The notes beneath the pieces were generated by a model. That model searched no databases. It worked only from the letters and a program-made list of their open reading frames with translations, and had not been told where the DNA came from. DNA of 64,000 nucleotides from Dromaius novaehollandiae (lineage: Eukaryota > Chordata > Aves > Casuariiformes > Dromaiidae): NCBI RefSeq assembly GCF_036370855.1, contig NC_088102.1, positions 44,615,835-44,679,834 on the forward strand, written 5' to 3'. Shown one piece after another: positions 45,726 through 58,729 of this stretch (positions are counted from its first letter, which is position 1; each line of letters starts with the position of its first letter). The translations under genes and the position numbers were made by a program.

Positions 45726-48700
45726 AGGCGAGCATCCTGCAAAGCCTGCGCCAGGGCCTGCACAGCTCACCTGTGTCTCCAGCAGCAAACAGCTCCTTCT
45801 GCGGGAGGAGACCTGGGACAGAGAAAAGAGCAAGTTATGGCACAGCGTCAGACCTGAGGTGTTCATGCAAGCCTCGCAGTCTCTTACTGGGTACAAATAC
45901 AAACCTGGACACCCTGGCCAGCTTTTCCAACAGAGGCTGCAGTTGATTTTGAAGCAGCTTGAGTATGTGCTGCCATTTCAGGAGAAGCCCCGGGGTCAGA
46001 CCTCTCCCCATGGGCCTTTTTTCTTGCAAGGGTGCTGCTAGTCAGTGAGGGATTTTTCTCCCAAACTAAGATTTCCCAGATTACCCAAGGGGCCATCACA
46101 GTAAAGCACAAGCTATTGATGGCCCTGCTCTTGTACAGTGAGGGGGACTGGTGTGCACAGAAGATGCCTGACACCTGCCTCTGAACCTGCCTCTGCCTCA
46201 TTTCAAAAGAAGCTAAGCCTTATCTGAAACAGCAACATGGGATTGATTACTCTTGTACGAAATACAGCGCCTGGCACATTACCAAAGAGGTGACACCACT
46301 TGGAAAAAGGTACAGAAAATCCAAACAAGCCCAATCCCACCCCAGCCTTAATACCATGTGAGATCAGTGGAAAGCACTGATTTCCACTCAGCCAAAGTGC
46401 CTCTTCCCAGCAAGTAGATGGATGGTGCCTGCTCCATCGCTTCTGATTATACACAAACCAAACCCTGTAATGTTTTCACAATCTAGCTCTCCAGAGCACA
46501 CCATTTTACAGAGAGATTTGTGAGCACGGCCAGCTGCTGGCTCTCGGCAGACAATAGCCATGACAGCAAGCAGATCAGGCAGCCTGGGGTGAAGGTGTGT
46601 GTGCGGCTGCAGTGACTCTGAAAGAGGCATTGCTCAGGAAGGCAGCTCTGGGACAGTGTCCCCATGTTACACTGTGCCTGCAGCCATACCAGTGAGAGAG
46701 GCATACATTAGGCTAGGTAGAAAGAGCCAACTCAGCCTGTTACATAGGATTATTTACAAAAGGTAGCAAAAATTATGGACAGAAAGACTGTCTTCATCCA
46801 AATCAAGATGTCTATGATTAACCCCCAAGGAATTTGTTAAGAGGAGTGTGGACCTTAAAAAAAAAGGGGGGGGGGACAAAAATTAGTGTGTTGGGATGAA
46901 GGGACAATACCTGCCGGGGGTAAAGAGAAGCAAAGGCACTGGGGAAGGTGGGCTGGACAGAGGAGCCTTCTAATCAGACCTCCCTCTCCTTCACCAGCTG
47001 CACCCTGGGGGCTGGGGGCATCCTGACCACATTGCCCCAGGAAGGGCAGCCCCCCAGCAGCTCTGCCTAGACCCTGACCATGGCCCAGGGCAGAAGCCCT
47101 GCTGCCCTGCTCTCCCCAGTGCCTTGGGCATCCTTTACCCTCTACCATCCCTGTCCTAGCAGTTACTACACTGATGTCAGAGCAAACAGGGAGGATGCCT
47201 TAGGAAAACTTGCCACAGTTGAAAAAAAGGAAAGAAATGAGGAATATTTTTTCAAATGAAGCTTTACTTATTTCACAGTACTTCCAAGGCAAATGTTTTT
47301 CTTTGTCTTCTGTACCTTTAACAAAAGGACAAATTTTTTTGATGATTTTTGCCATATAGCTAAGCACCTACTGAGAAATCAAACTCCCTCAGACTGCTTG
47401 GAATCAGGGACAGGATCAGGTGGCTACTGCAGGACTGTGGGGCCAACTGACTCTCTTGAAGGTAGCCCAGCATGATCTGACATGTCAGGCAGGCGTCTGA
47501 GAGCTAACAGCCGTGGCAGTGAGTGTGCTTGGCAAAGCATTTCTCTTAAAGTTAGCTTAACTAACAAAGCTGGCCTTAAATGCCTTGGACAACATGAAGC
47601 TGTTTTTGCTAAATGTGTAAACACTCTATTAATGCTCAAGTTTCAAAAATAGAGTTTGGCAAGCTTTGATAGCATTTCATATTTTTGAAGTCTTTAAAAA
47701 AAAATGCCCTGTGCCTTTGGTTTGCAGTGAGAGTAGAAGATTTTTGTCATGAGCAAGCATCCAAGGTTTTAATATCATCACTTTTTAAAGAAATGCAAAA
47801 GTAAGAAAATGGAAGCATGATTTCTGAGATGCTAAAACTGAGTATTTAATAAAAACTGCAGTACCAATGTACCTATTAAGGCAGTTTCTACATTAGCTAT
47901 GAACTAGGATTCAAAATCCTGTGAAAGGGCAGTGGCAGTATCAAAGCTTTTGTGATCAGTGTGCACAAACCACGGTGGTTTTGAGGTAGTTTGCTGTTCT
48001 GTGCATGGGAACAGGTACAGAATAGAGCCCCAGAGAGGCTACAGCTGCTATAGTGGCTGAGATTTTCTTGCATGAGTCAGGGGAAAGCAAGTGGGTGAGG
48101 GACAAAGAAATACCTCTGTACTATTATCTTCTTGGAGTGTTACAAATGGCTTATGAAGACAAAAGTGCTTTTAAAAGAAAGCTGCCCTCTTAGGCAGAAA
48201 GAGTAGAAGTGCTAATTATTAACCCAGCTAGGAAGCCCAATGACGTATTCATGGCAGTGTCCTGCTTTGTGCAGTGTGTGGCGCTCCAAGTGAAAAAAAG
48301 CCACATCAAGTTAACGGAAAAGCTTTTTTTGGTTTTATACATTCTGGGCACTTAGCCAAGGAAGCGATAAGAGGTGGTAAATATATAAATGGCTTAGAAA
48401 CATATAATCATGGCAGCTTGGGTGCTGTTTTAATACAAATGAAGTGAGTTGTAAATTCTTAGCTTTGGTAACGTGGGAAGATTTAGCTGTCATTCTTGTA
48501 ACAACTGATCCAAAAATCAAAAAAAAAAAAAAAAATCAAATATCTATCCTATCTCTTTCATAAAGAATTAGTGTATCTTGAAACAAAGCTCTTTCTTCTT
48601 CCTCCACTAAAATCATTTTTTTCACTTTATGAAATTTCATTTTTGTTTTTTCACTTTAATTTATGCAACAGCATTCCATTCTAAGTGCATTTAGTTGATA

Positions 48701-51392
48701 ATCAGACTCTTGAAAGAAGTTTGTATTGTACTACTAGTTGCCCAAAGTAAGAAAAGTCCACCTCATCCCACTGCATGAAATTGTTTGTAAGTCACCAAAA
48801 ATTTAAGACGAAAAGAGTGGCGTAGCCCAATTAAAATGTCTTTGGATGCCACCCACAGGTCAAGCTGAAAACTTGTGTGCTGAAAAAGAGGAAACTGGAT
48901 CCTGATAACGAACGACTTCAGTTGGTATCTTGAAAATGAGACTTCAGTGAAGGGTGAAAATAACGAAGTCCTCCTTTGGAAGGTAGACAGGAGGACGACA
49001 GAGGGTAAGGGTGCACAGCCGGGAAGGGCTGAGTGCTACCAGCTTGCTCCTGGCCTGCCCCAACACATGGAGGCCTCTAGCAGCCTGATATGGAGGAAGG
49101 CCCTGCCTGATGCTGTCAGCAAGAAGACACATATAACACTTGAAGTAACCTCAGACACCTTGGCTATTTTCTGCCCTGCTCCAGTCGATCAGGCATCTTT
49201 TTTTTCCCTCATCCTCTGCTTTCTCTGTCCTGCTATCTCTCTCTTCTGCCTAGGACACTCTTAGCTTGCCAGGACAGCCTATCCCTCAGTGATGCTTTGT
49301 ATCCATGACGAGAGCAGGCAGCGCAGGCTAGAGCTGGAAACAGGCCAAAGATGGCACGAGTTTGCTGAGTCTCCATGTGGCTGATCAAGCCATATGTGGT
49401 GTCTGTATAGCTGCAGCGGCACGACTGCAGGGGTGGCAGTGGAGACAGTCAGTGCATGCTGTGTTTGAGCTGCTTTGCAACCCTCTCTGGGTAAATTTGC
49501 CTGGCTTTGTCCTAGAGGCAATAGGACTCCCCTTTAACAGCAAATGCTCCAACCCCTTGCAATTGTTTTTCTTTTCCTGCTATCCTTCCCTCCTCCCTCC
49601 CCAAGGACAGGCAGCCCCAGAGCTGATGGGGGAGTCGGTTAGCATGAAAAGCTATCTTCATACTTTCCATTTTCTTCATCCTTTTCATACATCCATTTCA
49701 CATGATTTAACAGCTCCTTGTCTCCTTCTCTGCACTTTTATGAGAAGGAAGGGCGAATTTTACTGGTGATTGCCATGAAACTGACGCGGTGGAGAGGTTC
49801 TTGCTCAGCTGCCAGATACTTTTGATGTGTACTGTCAGGGTGAGGGGATGCCTTGGCTTCTCTGAGACCATTTTGTCCCTCAGAAGTGGCCCTGAAGCTC
49901 AGGGAGGCGTGGGGGGGTTAGCAACACACAGGGCGCATGGAGGGGCCAGGGCTAGGAAAACCCTTGGGCTTCCCAGGGCCAGCAGGCAGCCAGTGAGCCT
50001 CGGCTCAGCCCACACCCAGCAGGACATGTCCAAGGGTGGAGGGAGCATGTGGCAGAGCTGAGGTGCCATGACGGACACTTCAGTGCGACTTCTGCTCTGC
50101 TCTCCTGCCAGGCACATCACTGCCCCAGGCTGCTGTGAAGCCTCCCAGATAGCGAGGGACCTCTGCAGCTGTCAGGCACCCACGTGTGACAGAGAAGGGT
50201 GCTTTCAAACCATGTGTCCATCTCTCGCCTCCTGCATCCCCATGGCACTTATTTCCCCTTTCCCTCCCCCACCACTTTATGTCTTCCATGCTGCTTCCCC
50301 CTCTGTGTCTCCATCTCCCTCAGTGCCCATCTCCCTCTGCCCCCCTCCCTCCACACCAGTGCCACAGTCAAGAAGGAGACACAGTCTTGGCAAAGCCCAG
50401 ATGACATTTCAGAAGGGCTCTGAAGACTGATGCCTGACAGAGACCATAACCTGAGACACCAATTGGATTTACTGCCTGCACTCACCATCCCTTGTCTGCA
50501 ATGCTCAGCAGGTGCTCTCCCAGACCCACTTTCACCAGTGAGCTGCAGCAAACGCAGTCACTGGCCTCATCCCTCCCTAAGCCTTTTAGCAGTGATTTAT
50601 GGTTGTTTTTCTGCTCTCCCTCTGAGCCATTAGGAGCCTCGGATTTCTCACTGATAAGATCTTTTGGTCTAAGGGTTTCTGTGGCCCCAGCACTGTATAG
50701 CCAAGCCATTAGCAGGTGTGTTCTCAAGGCAGGGAAATGCCTTTCCCTTCCCACACCCCTCTCGTGGATTATGGATGAGGAGATGGGCCACTGAATCAAG
50801 AAAAAAAGGTTGTAAATAGGGTGTGGTCCACCTTCTTTGGGCAGCACTTGGCACAGCTGGGTCCCCATCACTGCCTGGGATCGTAGCTGCTACCATGGAA
50901 GGGCCAGAGCAGGAGATTGAAGTCAGTCCAGCCCACTCCTTCTCGATCACAAGATGAAATGTGAGGGGAAGGGGGAAAGCCCCCGTTCTTCTTTTGACAT
51001 ATATCTTGTATGCAACCCTGATAAGCTTTCATAGCTTTTCAGCCTCCTGCAAAGTGCCTGGCAGCCCACTGCCAGGTAGATAAGGAGAAAGCCCTATCAT
51101 GGTTTGCTAATGATCATCCTGTACCCAGAAAACATGCATTAAATAGAAGCAGGCACTCCATCTGGCGCAATTAGTAACTAAGCACCTGCTGAGTGCTCAT
51201 ATCGTGTGAGATGGAGGGTCCGGAAAGCTGCGCTCCATCCTCCCCACCCCACCACTCCCTGTGTGGTAGGAGACCAGCTTCCTTCCCCATCTCTTTTGCG
51301 GTGGCTGATTTCCACCTCCCTGCACACATGTGAACACAGCCGTGCATGGTTCCCCACAGGACCAGCTTGTCAGCGGAAAGATACTGGTATTT

Positions 51393-51415
51393 ACACACAC
51401 ACACACACACACACA
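51393..51415. repeat. (AC)n microsatellite
   Basis: About eleven perfect AC dinucleotides. Confidence 0.9.
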
Positions 51416-52940
51416 TAATGGTGACACCTCGATCTGTGGCATGGACTCTTGGAACAAGCTGCCAAAGGCATGTCTGCGTCTCTGGAAAACAGGCAGTTAC
51501 AGGCAAGAGCTATAGATCTCAGCAGAGATAAATGGGGTAACTCCACAGCCTGCACTAAGGACCGGTACTCAAACCACACTCTCTGATTGTTCCTCCGAGA
51601 CTGAACTGGCTGAGTCTACAAAGCCCTTCTCCATCAGCCAAATGATACGTTTGCTTGAGGTGCAATTTAGACCCTCCACAAGAAGCCACCCCTTCACAGG
51701 AGGGCTGACATTCCTCCTGCCACTCCTGTCTGTCCCTGCTGCCCCAGTGTCTCCTGACTGCTTCCCACCGTGTGCAGCCTTCCTGCTGCACCACAACATC
51801 CCCTTGCCCTGTCCTCCACTGCAAGGATAGCCACCCTCTCCCTGCTCTCAGCCTTGCCTCTGTCTCAGACCCAGTCCAGGACCTGAAACGGGCAGTCGTG
51901 TAGGCTGCAGGGCTTGGGGGCGGGGGTGAAGGGCAGGCTGGAGATGCAGATTCACGTCTGATCCATGCATGGCTTGTAAGGAAGTCTCAGGAAATGAGCA
52001 GGACTGTGCATGCACCCAACATGAATGAAGGACATCACGCTTCATCACATGAAATAAAGCTCGACACTAATATGTCTGTCAGAGGAAGACATTCATAGAA
52101 GGAGGACAGGAATTAGATAAACCCTTTGCATTCTCAAAGGAATATGAGTGTAAGCTGCTCCCAGAGGAGACGGGCTTTTGATCTGTGCTTATTAAATCAG
52201 GACCTTTGGAGGAACAGCAAAGCTGAAAGACAGTGAGCCCAACATGCTCCCACCCCTGCAGCAAAGGGGTTGATGTAGCTATCTGCTTCTGGTTAGATAT
52301 ACCCATGTAAACTCCAAGCACATCACTTGCGATAAAGCCTTTCTGGAGGTCGAACTCCGTGTAACTCTACAGGGGAGGGAAGCTGCCCCCACTCCGTGCT
52401 GTAGGTGCAGGGAAGCCCTGGTGCAACACACATATCCAACAGCACTGCGCGCTGAGGATGGGTTGAGCCCAAAGGCGCAGTTGGTGCTCATCCTGGCCCC
52501 AGGCTGCAGGTTTTGCTCAGCCCCTTGCAGTGCAGCTGTGTAGACCCAACCCAACCGGCACCCTGGAGCAGGGAGCTCTGACAGTTCACTGCCTGCAGGA
52601 AGCAGGTTTTGGCCACAGGGCAGGGGCTGATGTTCACAGGCAGGCGCAGCCCAAGGCAGCATGGCTCCAGTTCGGTGGGGAGGGTTGAAGGTTGAGGTTA
52701 GTGCAGGGCCAGACCAAATCAAGGCTGGCATTTTCATTGGAAAGAGATGCTAAAGGAATGTGCCCTAAGCAGCAAAAAGCCCAGTAAGAGTCATCCCAGC
52801 CCCAGTCCCAGCCTTCCCCTGTTTATCTTGGCCTTCCTAAAAGTGCCGAGAGGGTAAAAATCTAATGGGTTTAGCTCTGTCATGTTAAATTGCTAATGTA
52901 ACGCAGGTCTGAGCATTTAGCGCAGAGATAACTGAACTCT

Positions 52941-53054
52941 GAGAAAAGGGAAGGAGGGAGGGAGGGAGGGAGGGAAGAAGGGAGAGGGAGAAAAAGGAGG
53001 GGAAGGATAGAAAATGTGAAATGGTTACTTGTGTTTATGGTGTGTGTGTGTGTG
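52941..53054. repeat. Compound GGGA / TG simple repeat
   Basis: A purine tract built on GGGA (to about 53010) followed by (TG)7 at 53041-53054. A short GATA/GA run occurs near 53253-53275. Confidence 0.8.
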
Positions 53055-56000
53055 ACACAAAGGGAAGGAGTGAGACTCCGCAATGGGTGATGATTTGTGG
53101 TGATAATTGCGTTATCTAATACTCATTAATTAGTTACTGAGTCATGGCAGCAGTTTACATTTAGTGAGCGATTGTTCTGGTTGACAGAATCACACCCCTC
53201 AAAGAGTGTGAAAATATAGCTCCTAGATACCAGTAATAGGCACCTTAAAAATATGATAGATAGATGGAGAGAGAGAATAAACGGGGGGAAGGGGGGCTAT
53301 TCCTAGCAGGGGGATTATAGCCTGGGTTCGCACTGTCAGGGAGGGCTCTGCCTGGCTGATGCCAGGCTGGGCAGGCTGCTTCTATGCCTCTACATCAGGA
53401 ACGATTAAGGCAAATAAAACAAACAGGAAAGCAGAAAGGAGAACAGCCAGTGGTATTTGCTCCATTAAGATGCCAGGGCTCCCTGAGCCCTCCAAGCTCC
53501 AGCTGGCAGGCAGCGTTGGCACCTGGTCAATGATCCCTGGAAGTTCTTATCTAGCTCTAAGCAAGATGTAATCGATCTCACTGGCAGAATAGCTCATCAC
53601 CAATAATGTATGCGATGAATCTGGGCATTTTATTTGTTTCCATTGAATAATTTATTCCTGTTTCTTTCTCTATTATTCAACTGGTTCTGATGAGGTAAAA
53701 GAAAATTCCTCTGTCCCCACAAGCAGGGCATCTCTGACAGTTTTTCCAGGAACCACAGGACAAGCATAGGGCAGCTGGTGAGGGCGGTGGAATGGAGAAT
53801 CAGTCATCTTTGTGCTCAGCACATTTGTGCTTCAGGATTTGAAGATTCCTAGATTCGCAGCCCATAAGTGTTGCAATCACCTAATCTGACTACTGGCACA
53901 GCGCAAGCCAGAAGTCTCCCCTGTATTCGCTCCTGTTTGTAACTGTGTGGCTGTCACTGTATTTCAAAACAAAATCAAGAGACACCGTCCAAGTTGATGT
54001 CTGCTCAGATATGAGAAATGCTTGCTGGTCAGAGCCCATCACTTTTGTTTCACGCATGTAGGTAGTGCTCATTCCAACAGATTAATTAGCACCTATATAT
54101 TCGAGCTCAGGCCCAGCATAGGAGCCAACTAAACACTCACCCTCCAGACAAACAGCTCTCCACCTGTCCTGGCACTACTACACCCCCATCCTGAGCAAGG
54201 CACCCCCTCCCCTGATATTCCCTGGGCTTGCCCGTATATCTAACATGCTCTGCATCATACATAGTTCACAAGAGGCTAATACACAGTCTGCTCACTATTA
54301 TAAGACATTATAAGACAAGAAGCAAATTGGTGAGAAAGTGTTTTAAGTGTTTTAAAGTCACATATACAAATAATCTTCCAGCATATTGGCCTTTCTGACA
54401 ATTGATTAACCATCTGTTACTCATTTATTAGACTTAATAAACAATCTATAAATGGAACTCTAATAGAAAGTGCACCAATTAAACAACATGCAAAATAAAC
54501 CTCAGCCTTACCCTGCTATGCCCAGCCTGCGGCTCTTGGGCACTGGTGGCTCATGAACAGCTCCCACACCGGACCCGGCTCCTGTGGGTAACATCACTGT
54601 GGGAGAAAGCGAACTAGTAGGGGCTGCTGGGGCCAAGCTCTCACGTTACAGCGGGCCCCAGCTGCCTGCCCAGCATAGCACCATGCTGCAGCGGGACCAC
54701 AGGGCATCCACTGGCCTGTCCCTCCTGTCAACCATGCCTCAGCTGCTCAAAGGCTGCAGGAGGCAGCGAGTGGCTCTCGGCGAGCGGCAGACTTCAGCCT
54801 GCACCGTTCGGCTGGAGAGGTGCTAGGCTTTCAGCTGTGCCCAGATAGAGCTGTGCTTCTCTTCTTCTGTCTACTGCATTAATCCTCTCTGCCTCAGAGA
54901 GATGCTCAAGTTCTTTTATATCGCTGGGCTGAAGCTTTAATAGGACCCAGCTGTTTCAAGGCAGTGCAACAGAAATAACCCTGCTGCAGCTACAGGTCCC
55001 ACTGCCGGGAAAGGCTTATGGACTCAGTCAGCAGAGAGGGTAAGGGAGGTGAGGATGACACAGGATTACAGCAACAAGTGGCTGCCTGGATTAGCTGTGC
55101 TCTCCCCAGGGAGAGGTTAGTGTCTGGGATCAGAGGCCTGCACGAGAGACAGTGCTGGAGGAAAGACCCAGGAAATGAGTGCGCTGGAGGGCAGGAAACT
55201 GAGAACAGCCTCAACCTCAGATGTGGGTGGTAAAAAGAGCTGCTCCCCCTACCCATGAGGCAAAGACAGCCCTTATCTGGCTCCAGCAAGGGGGATGGAC
55301 TCAGACCCTGCCAGGCTTTGGGAGAGCCAGTTGCAGTGAAGCATTGCTATCCCTCCCCACCCTGCTGCTGCCCTGCAGAGGCCTGACTGCCCATGCTGGG
55401 CACCCACCATCCATCTGGGGTGCCAGCTGTCCCCAGCACAGGAGCCAGGCTGGCACTGGGCGACATGTGGGCTGGGCCCCTTTGCAGAGTGCCACAGCAC
55501 CCTGTGCCAGTCCCCATAGATGCGGGGTGGGGGCATGGTCCGGACAAAGCACAGACTTCTAGCTGTGAGGAATAGCTGCCCTCGTTAGACCGAGTCTCAT
55601 CTTTTTCTCCTTGGCACAGAGGGAAGAAGCTTGCCCAAAAGGAGGCACATCAGCCTGCTGGGTGCCAGACTCTTTTGGAGGGCTCAAGCCAGGAAGTGTC
55701 CTTCAGTCAGACCATCCAGGAGAGACCCTCTCTCCTTCCCCACCTACTACCAGGGAGAACTTCACCTGCTTGGTGTCCTTCAGTAATCCTTCCCTCACTG
55801 ATGTTGCTAAAGGGTTTTGTTCAGACACTGTTTGCCTAAGCTCTGTACGGAGGGAAAAAGAGCCGTCCAGCAGCACTGGGTGCCTACAGATGTCCCTGGT
55901 GGACCACAGGGCAGGCAACTGGGATGGACACTGGGCTCTGTGCATCAGGGACCTGGTGTTCACCATGGCCCTTGCAGGCACCAGTGCAGGGGAAAGCTGT

Positions 56001-58699
56001 TACTAGGGCAGCGCGGCCGTTGGGGGCGGGGGGAGGGAGGGAAGAGCTGTGTTTCTCTTGGTAAGCAGTTACTCACATAGCTGAGTGACGGTGGAAGGGA
56101 GAACACCAAGGTGCTCAGCTGAAATTTTGAAGAGCAGGCCAGTGGGACCAGAGCCCCTTGCCTCATGGAGCGAGGAGAAACTCTGCAGGGCTTTGAAATG
56201 GCAAATAAGCCACCTAAGTGATGGGTGAGAGAAAAGGGAGCTGATGGAGGAGAATGCCAAGGACAGAAAAAAAAAGACAAGGGGGACAGGTTTGCAAGGT
56301 GGATGTGGATGTGACAGCACAAAATTGTGCTTACAGAAGCAAAAGGTAGGGGGCATCACAGCGGCTAGGGGATTGGAGGAGAGCTCTAGTCCTGGGAATG
56401 GACAGGAGAGGTGAATCTTCAGAGTGGCTGTGAAAAAAAGAACTGAAAGTATTAGAGCCCTCTTGGCCATAAGACCTGCCAGAGAGTTTGGGGATGAAAG
56501 TGATGCTTGAGCAATGGGCCAGAGTGAAAGGCAGGATAGGGAGTCACCCACAGAGATCAAATAAGGTAGGAGCAAGAGTCTTGAAACTCAGAAATTCGGA
56601 GCACTCTCTTTGCCACACTCAGCTTGAGGTTAGTCCTACAGGAGACTCTGAGGACAATCTGCGATCCTAGTGGAGAAGCGGTAACAGTGCTGGACTTGCA
56701 GGGGATGTTTCTCAGTGCTGAAGGAGACAGAGGACAGGGCTCTGCAGGATCCTCCTGGGCTGACAAGGACTCTGCAGAGAGCTGTGCAGAAGGGGAGGCC
56801 AGAGCTCTGGGCCACGGTAGTGTCGTGGGAGGACACATGTGGAAGTGAGTGCATGGGAGCAGGAGGAGGCGTGCACCCGGGGTGAAATCTAGCTAGGAGC
56901 CTTGGTGTAGGCACTCACTACAGGGCTGAAGAAACAGGTCTGGGGCGTTCAGACAGCCTGAAGAAAAGCAGCAGTGAGGAGCTCCAGACAGTCGGGTGTT
57001 GTGTGGAATATGGATGAAAGAGGGGACAGAGGACAGGAGTTGGAGAGGGAGGTGGGAGTCCAACACCCCAGTGCATGTTCAGACCAATGAAGAAGAGGGA
57101 GAACGTCAGGACAGAAGCAAAAGAAGAGCATGGGCAGGGGAGGCAAGGGCATGGGCAGACATCATGGAAAACATGGAGGTGCTAGAGGAGGAGAGCAGGT
57201 TAAAAAAAACCCCGTGTCTATGACTGAAGCGGGAAAGGGAAGGCAAAGGCAAGGAGAAAAAGTAAGTAGGAACAGCTCTTCAGCTGCCAAACTGGGATTA
57301 CAAATCTCCCTGGCAGAAGAGCTCCAAGGAACTCTCCTGAGAGGGAGAGACATCACCAGGAGATACTGCCTGCAAACCTGTCTCTGGTCCCTTCCCTCAA
57401 GGCTCCCACTCTGCATGGCTCTGCTCCCTTGGTGCGGCCGCAGTGTGTGCAAGTCCAGGGCTAGCCACTCGGGCTGGGCCAGTGACGATACCAAAGCGAG
57501 GCAGTGCCAGGCAAGGTGCTCCTGTCCCACAGTCCCCCCCAGCAGTTTGACCAGCTGGCGCATGGCAGTAAGGAAGCACCACATAGCCAGCAGAAGCAGG
57601 AGTGCAAGGACAGTATTGTAATCTCCCCAGCTCCTGGCTGAGTAGAGAAGTGCTGCTCTGCAGGAGACGCCCTGCCTCCCCCAGCCAGTGGCCTCCCCTG
57701 GCCTGACGGCCACCTCCAGCCTTCAGGGCCAAGTGCAGGGCACTGGAAACCTTTATGGGTCACAGCTCTTCCACTCATACAGCCCAGCTCCTCGTAGAAG
57801 TTGCTGTATGAAGAGCCCTGCTTTCTCTTGCTGGTGGATGGAGGTTCCCCAGCCTTTCATGATCAGAGCACTAATTCTGCAGGCAGCACTTTGCTGTGCT
57901 GTGCATTGGCTTTAACCCTTTCACTCCCTGTGGCTGCACAGAGCAGCAGAGGGTTTCGTGAGTCAGACAGCACTTATGAGCAGTGGGCTGGTGTCCTGAG
58001 CTCTGCAAATACTCAGTCTAGGGTCAGAGACGACTGTGCTAGACACTGTTCCTAAGTACTACAGAAAGACAGACACAAATCTGAGCAACTCCCATCTTTT
58101 GTCAGACAAAGGCTGATGCCAATAGGATTTCATCGCTCTTTACTCCTGCACGTACTTCTTTGGCTTCATCTGGGACTGAAAATAGTATAGCTGCCAGTGG
58201 AGCAGGGTCCAAACTATCCCAAAACCACTAGAGAAAGCAAGATGCACAGCATGTTCTTTTCAATCTCAGGCATGCAAAGACCCTACAAGGAGGCCTGTCC
58301 CTTTGAGGCAGCAGTCAGACCATTTCACTGCCTTTCTAAGGGAACTAGCTAATATCAATATCAGGATGGTTTCCAAGTGAGGGGTCACTGAAGCAATGCT
58401 TTCCACTCATGAGCAGCTGTGGTGGGAGTTGTTCTGTGACCCGGAACAGCATGACGGAGTCCAGGACATTGTGTTTCCAAAATGGTATTTTCAGACCTTG
58501 CTATTGCAACTAAAACTTTGAGTTTCCCACAGAACAATCAACCTAACACTGCCTAAAGATCAACTGTCTGATACAAATCAAGACAGCATTAACCCATAAA
58601 CCTGCAAACAGTACAGCTAACTCTTGCCCTGCCAGTCACAAAGCAAGTCAGCAATTTCTGTGCTTACTGGCACACCTGACCACCCTTGTCTTCCAGATG

Positions 58700-58729
58700 C
58701 CAAAAGCTGAGGCAGCCCTCAGCTTTTGG
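58700..58729. repeat. Perfect 13-bp inverted repeat, 4-nt loop
   Basis: Arms CCAAAAGCTGAGG and CCTCAGCTTTTGG flank the loop CAGC. The stem is extended by two G-U wobbles. No neighbouring transposon ends were recognised. Confidence 0.9.

Noticed and set aside
47929-47942. GCAGTGGCAGTATC, identical to a 5' segment of U4 snRNA
   Set aside because: Sequence on both sides diverges at once from U4. Too short to call a gene or retropseudogene.
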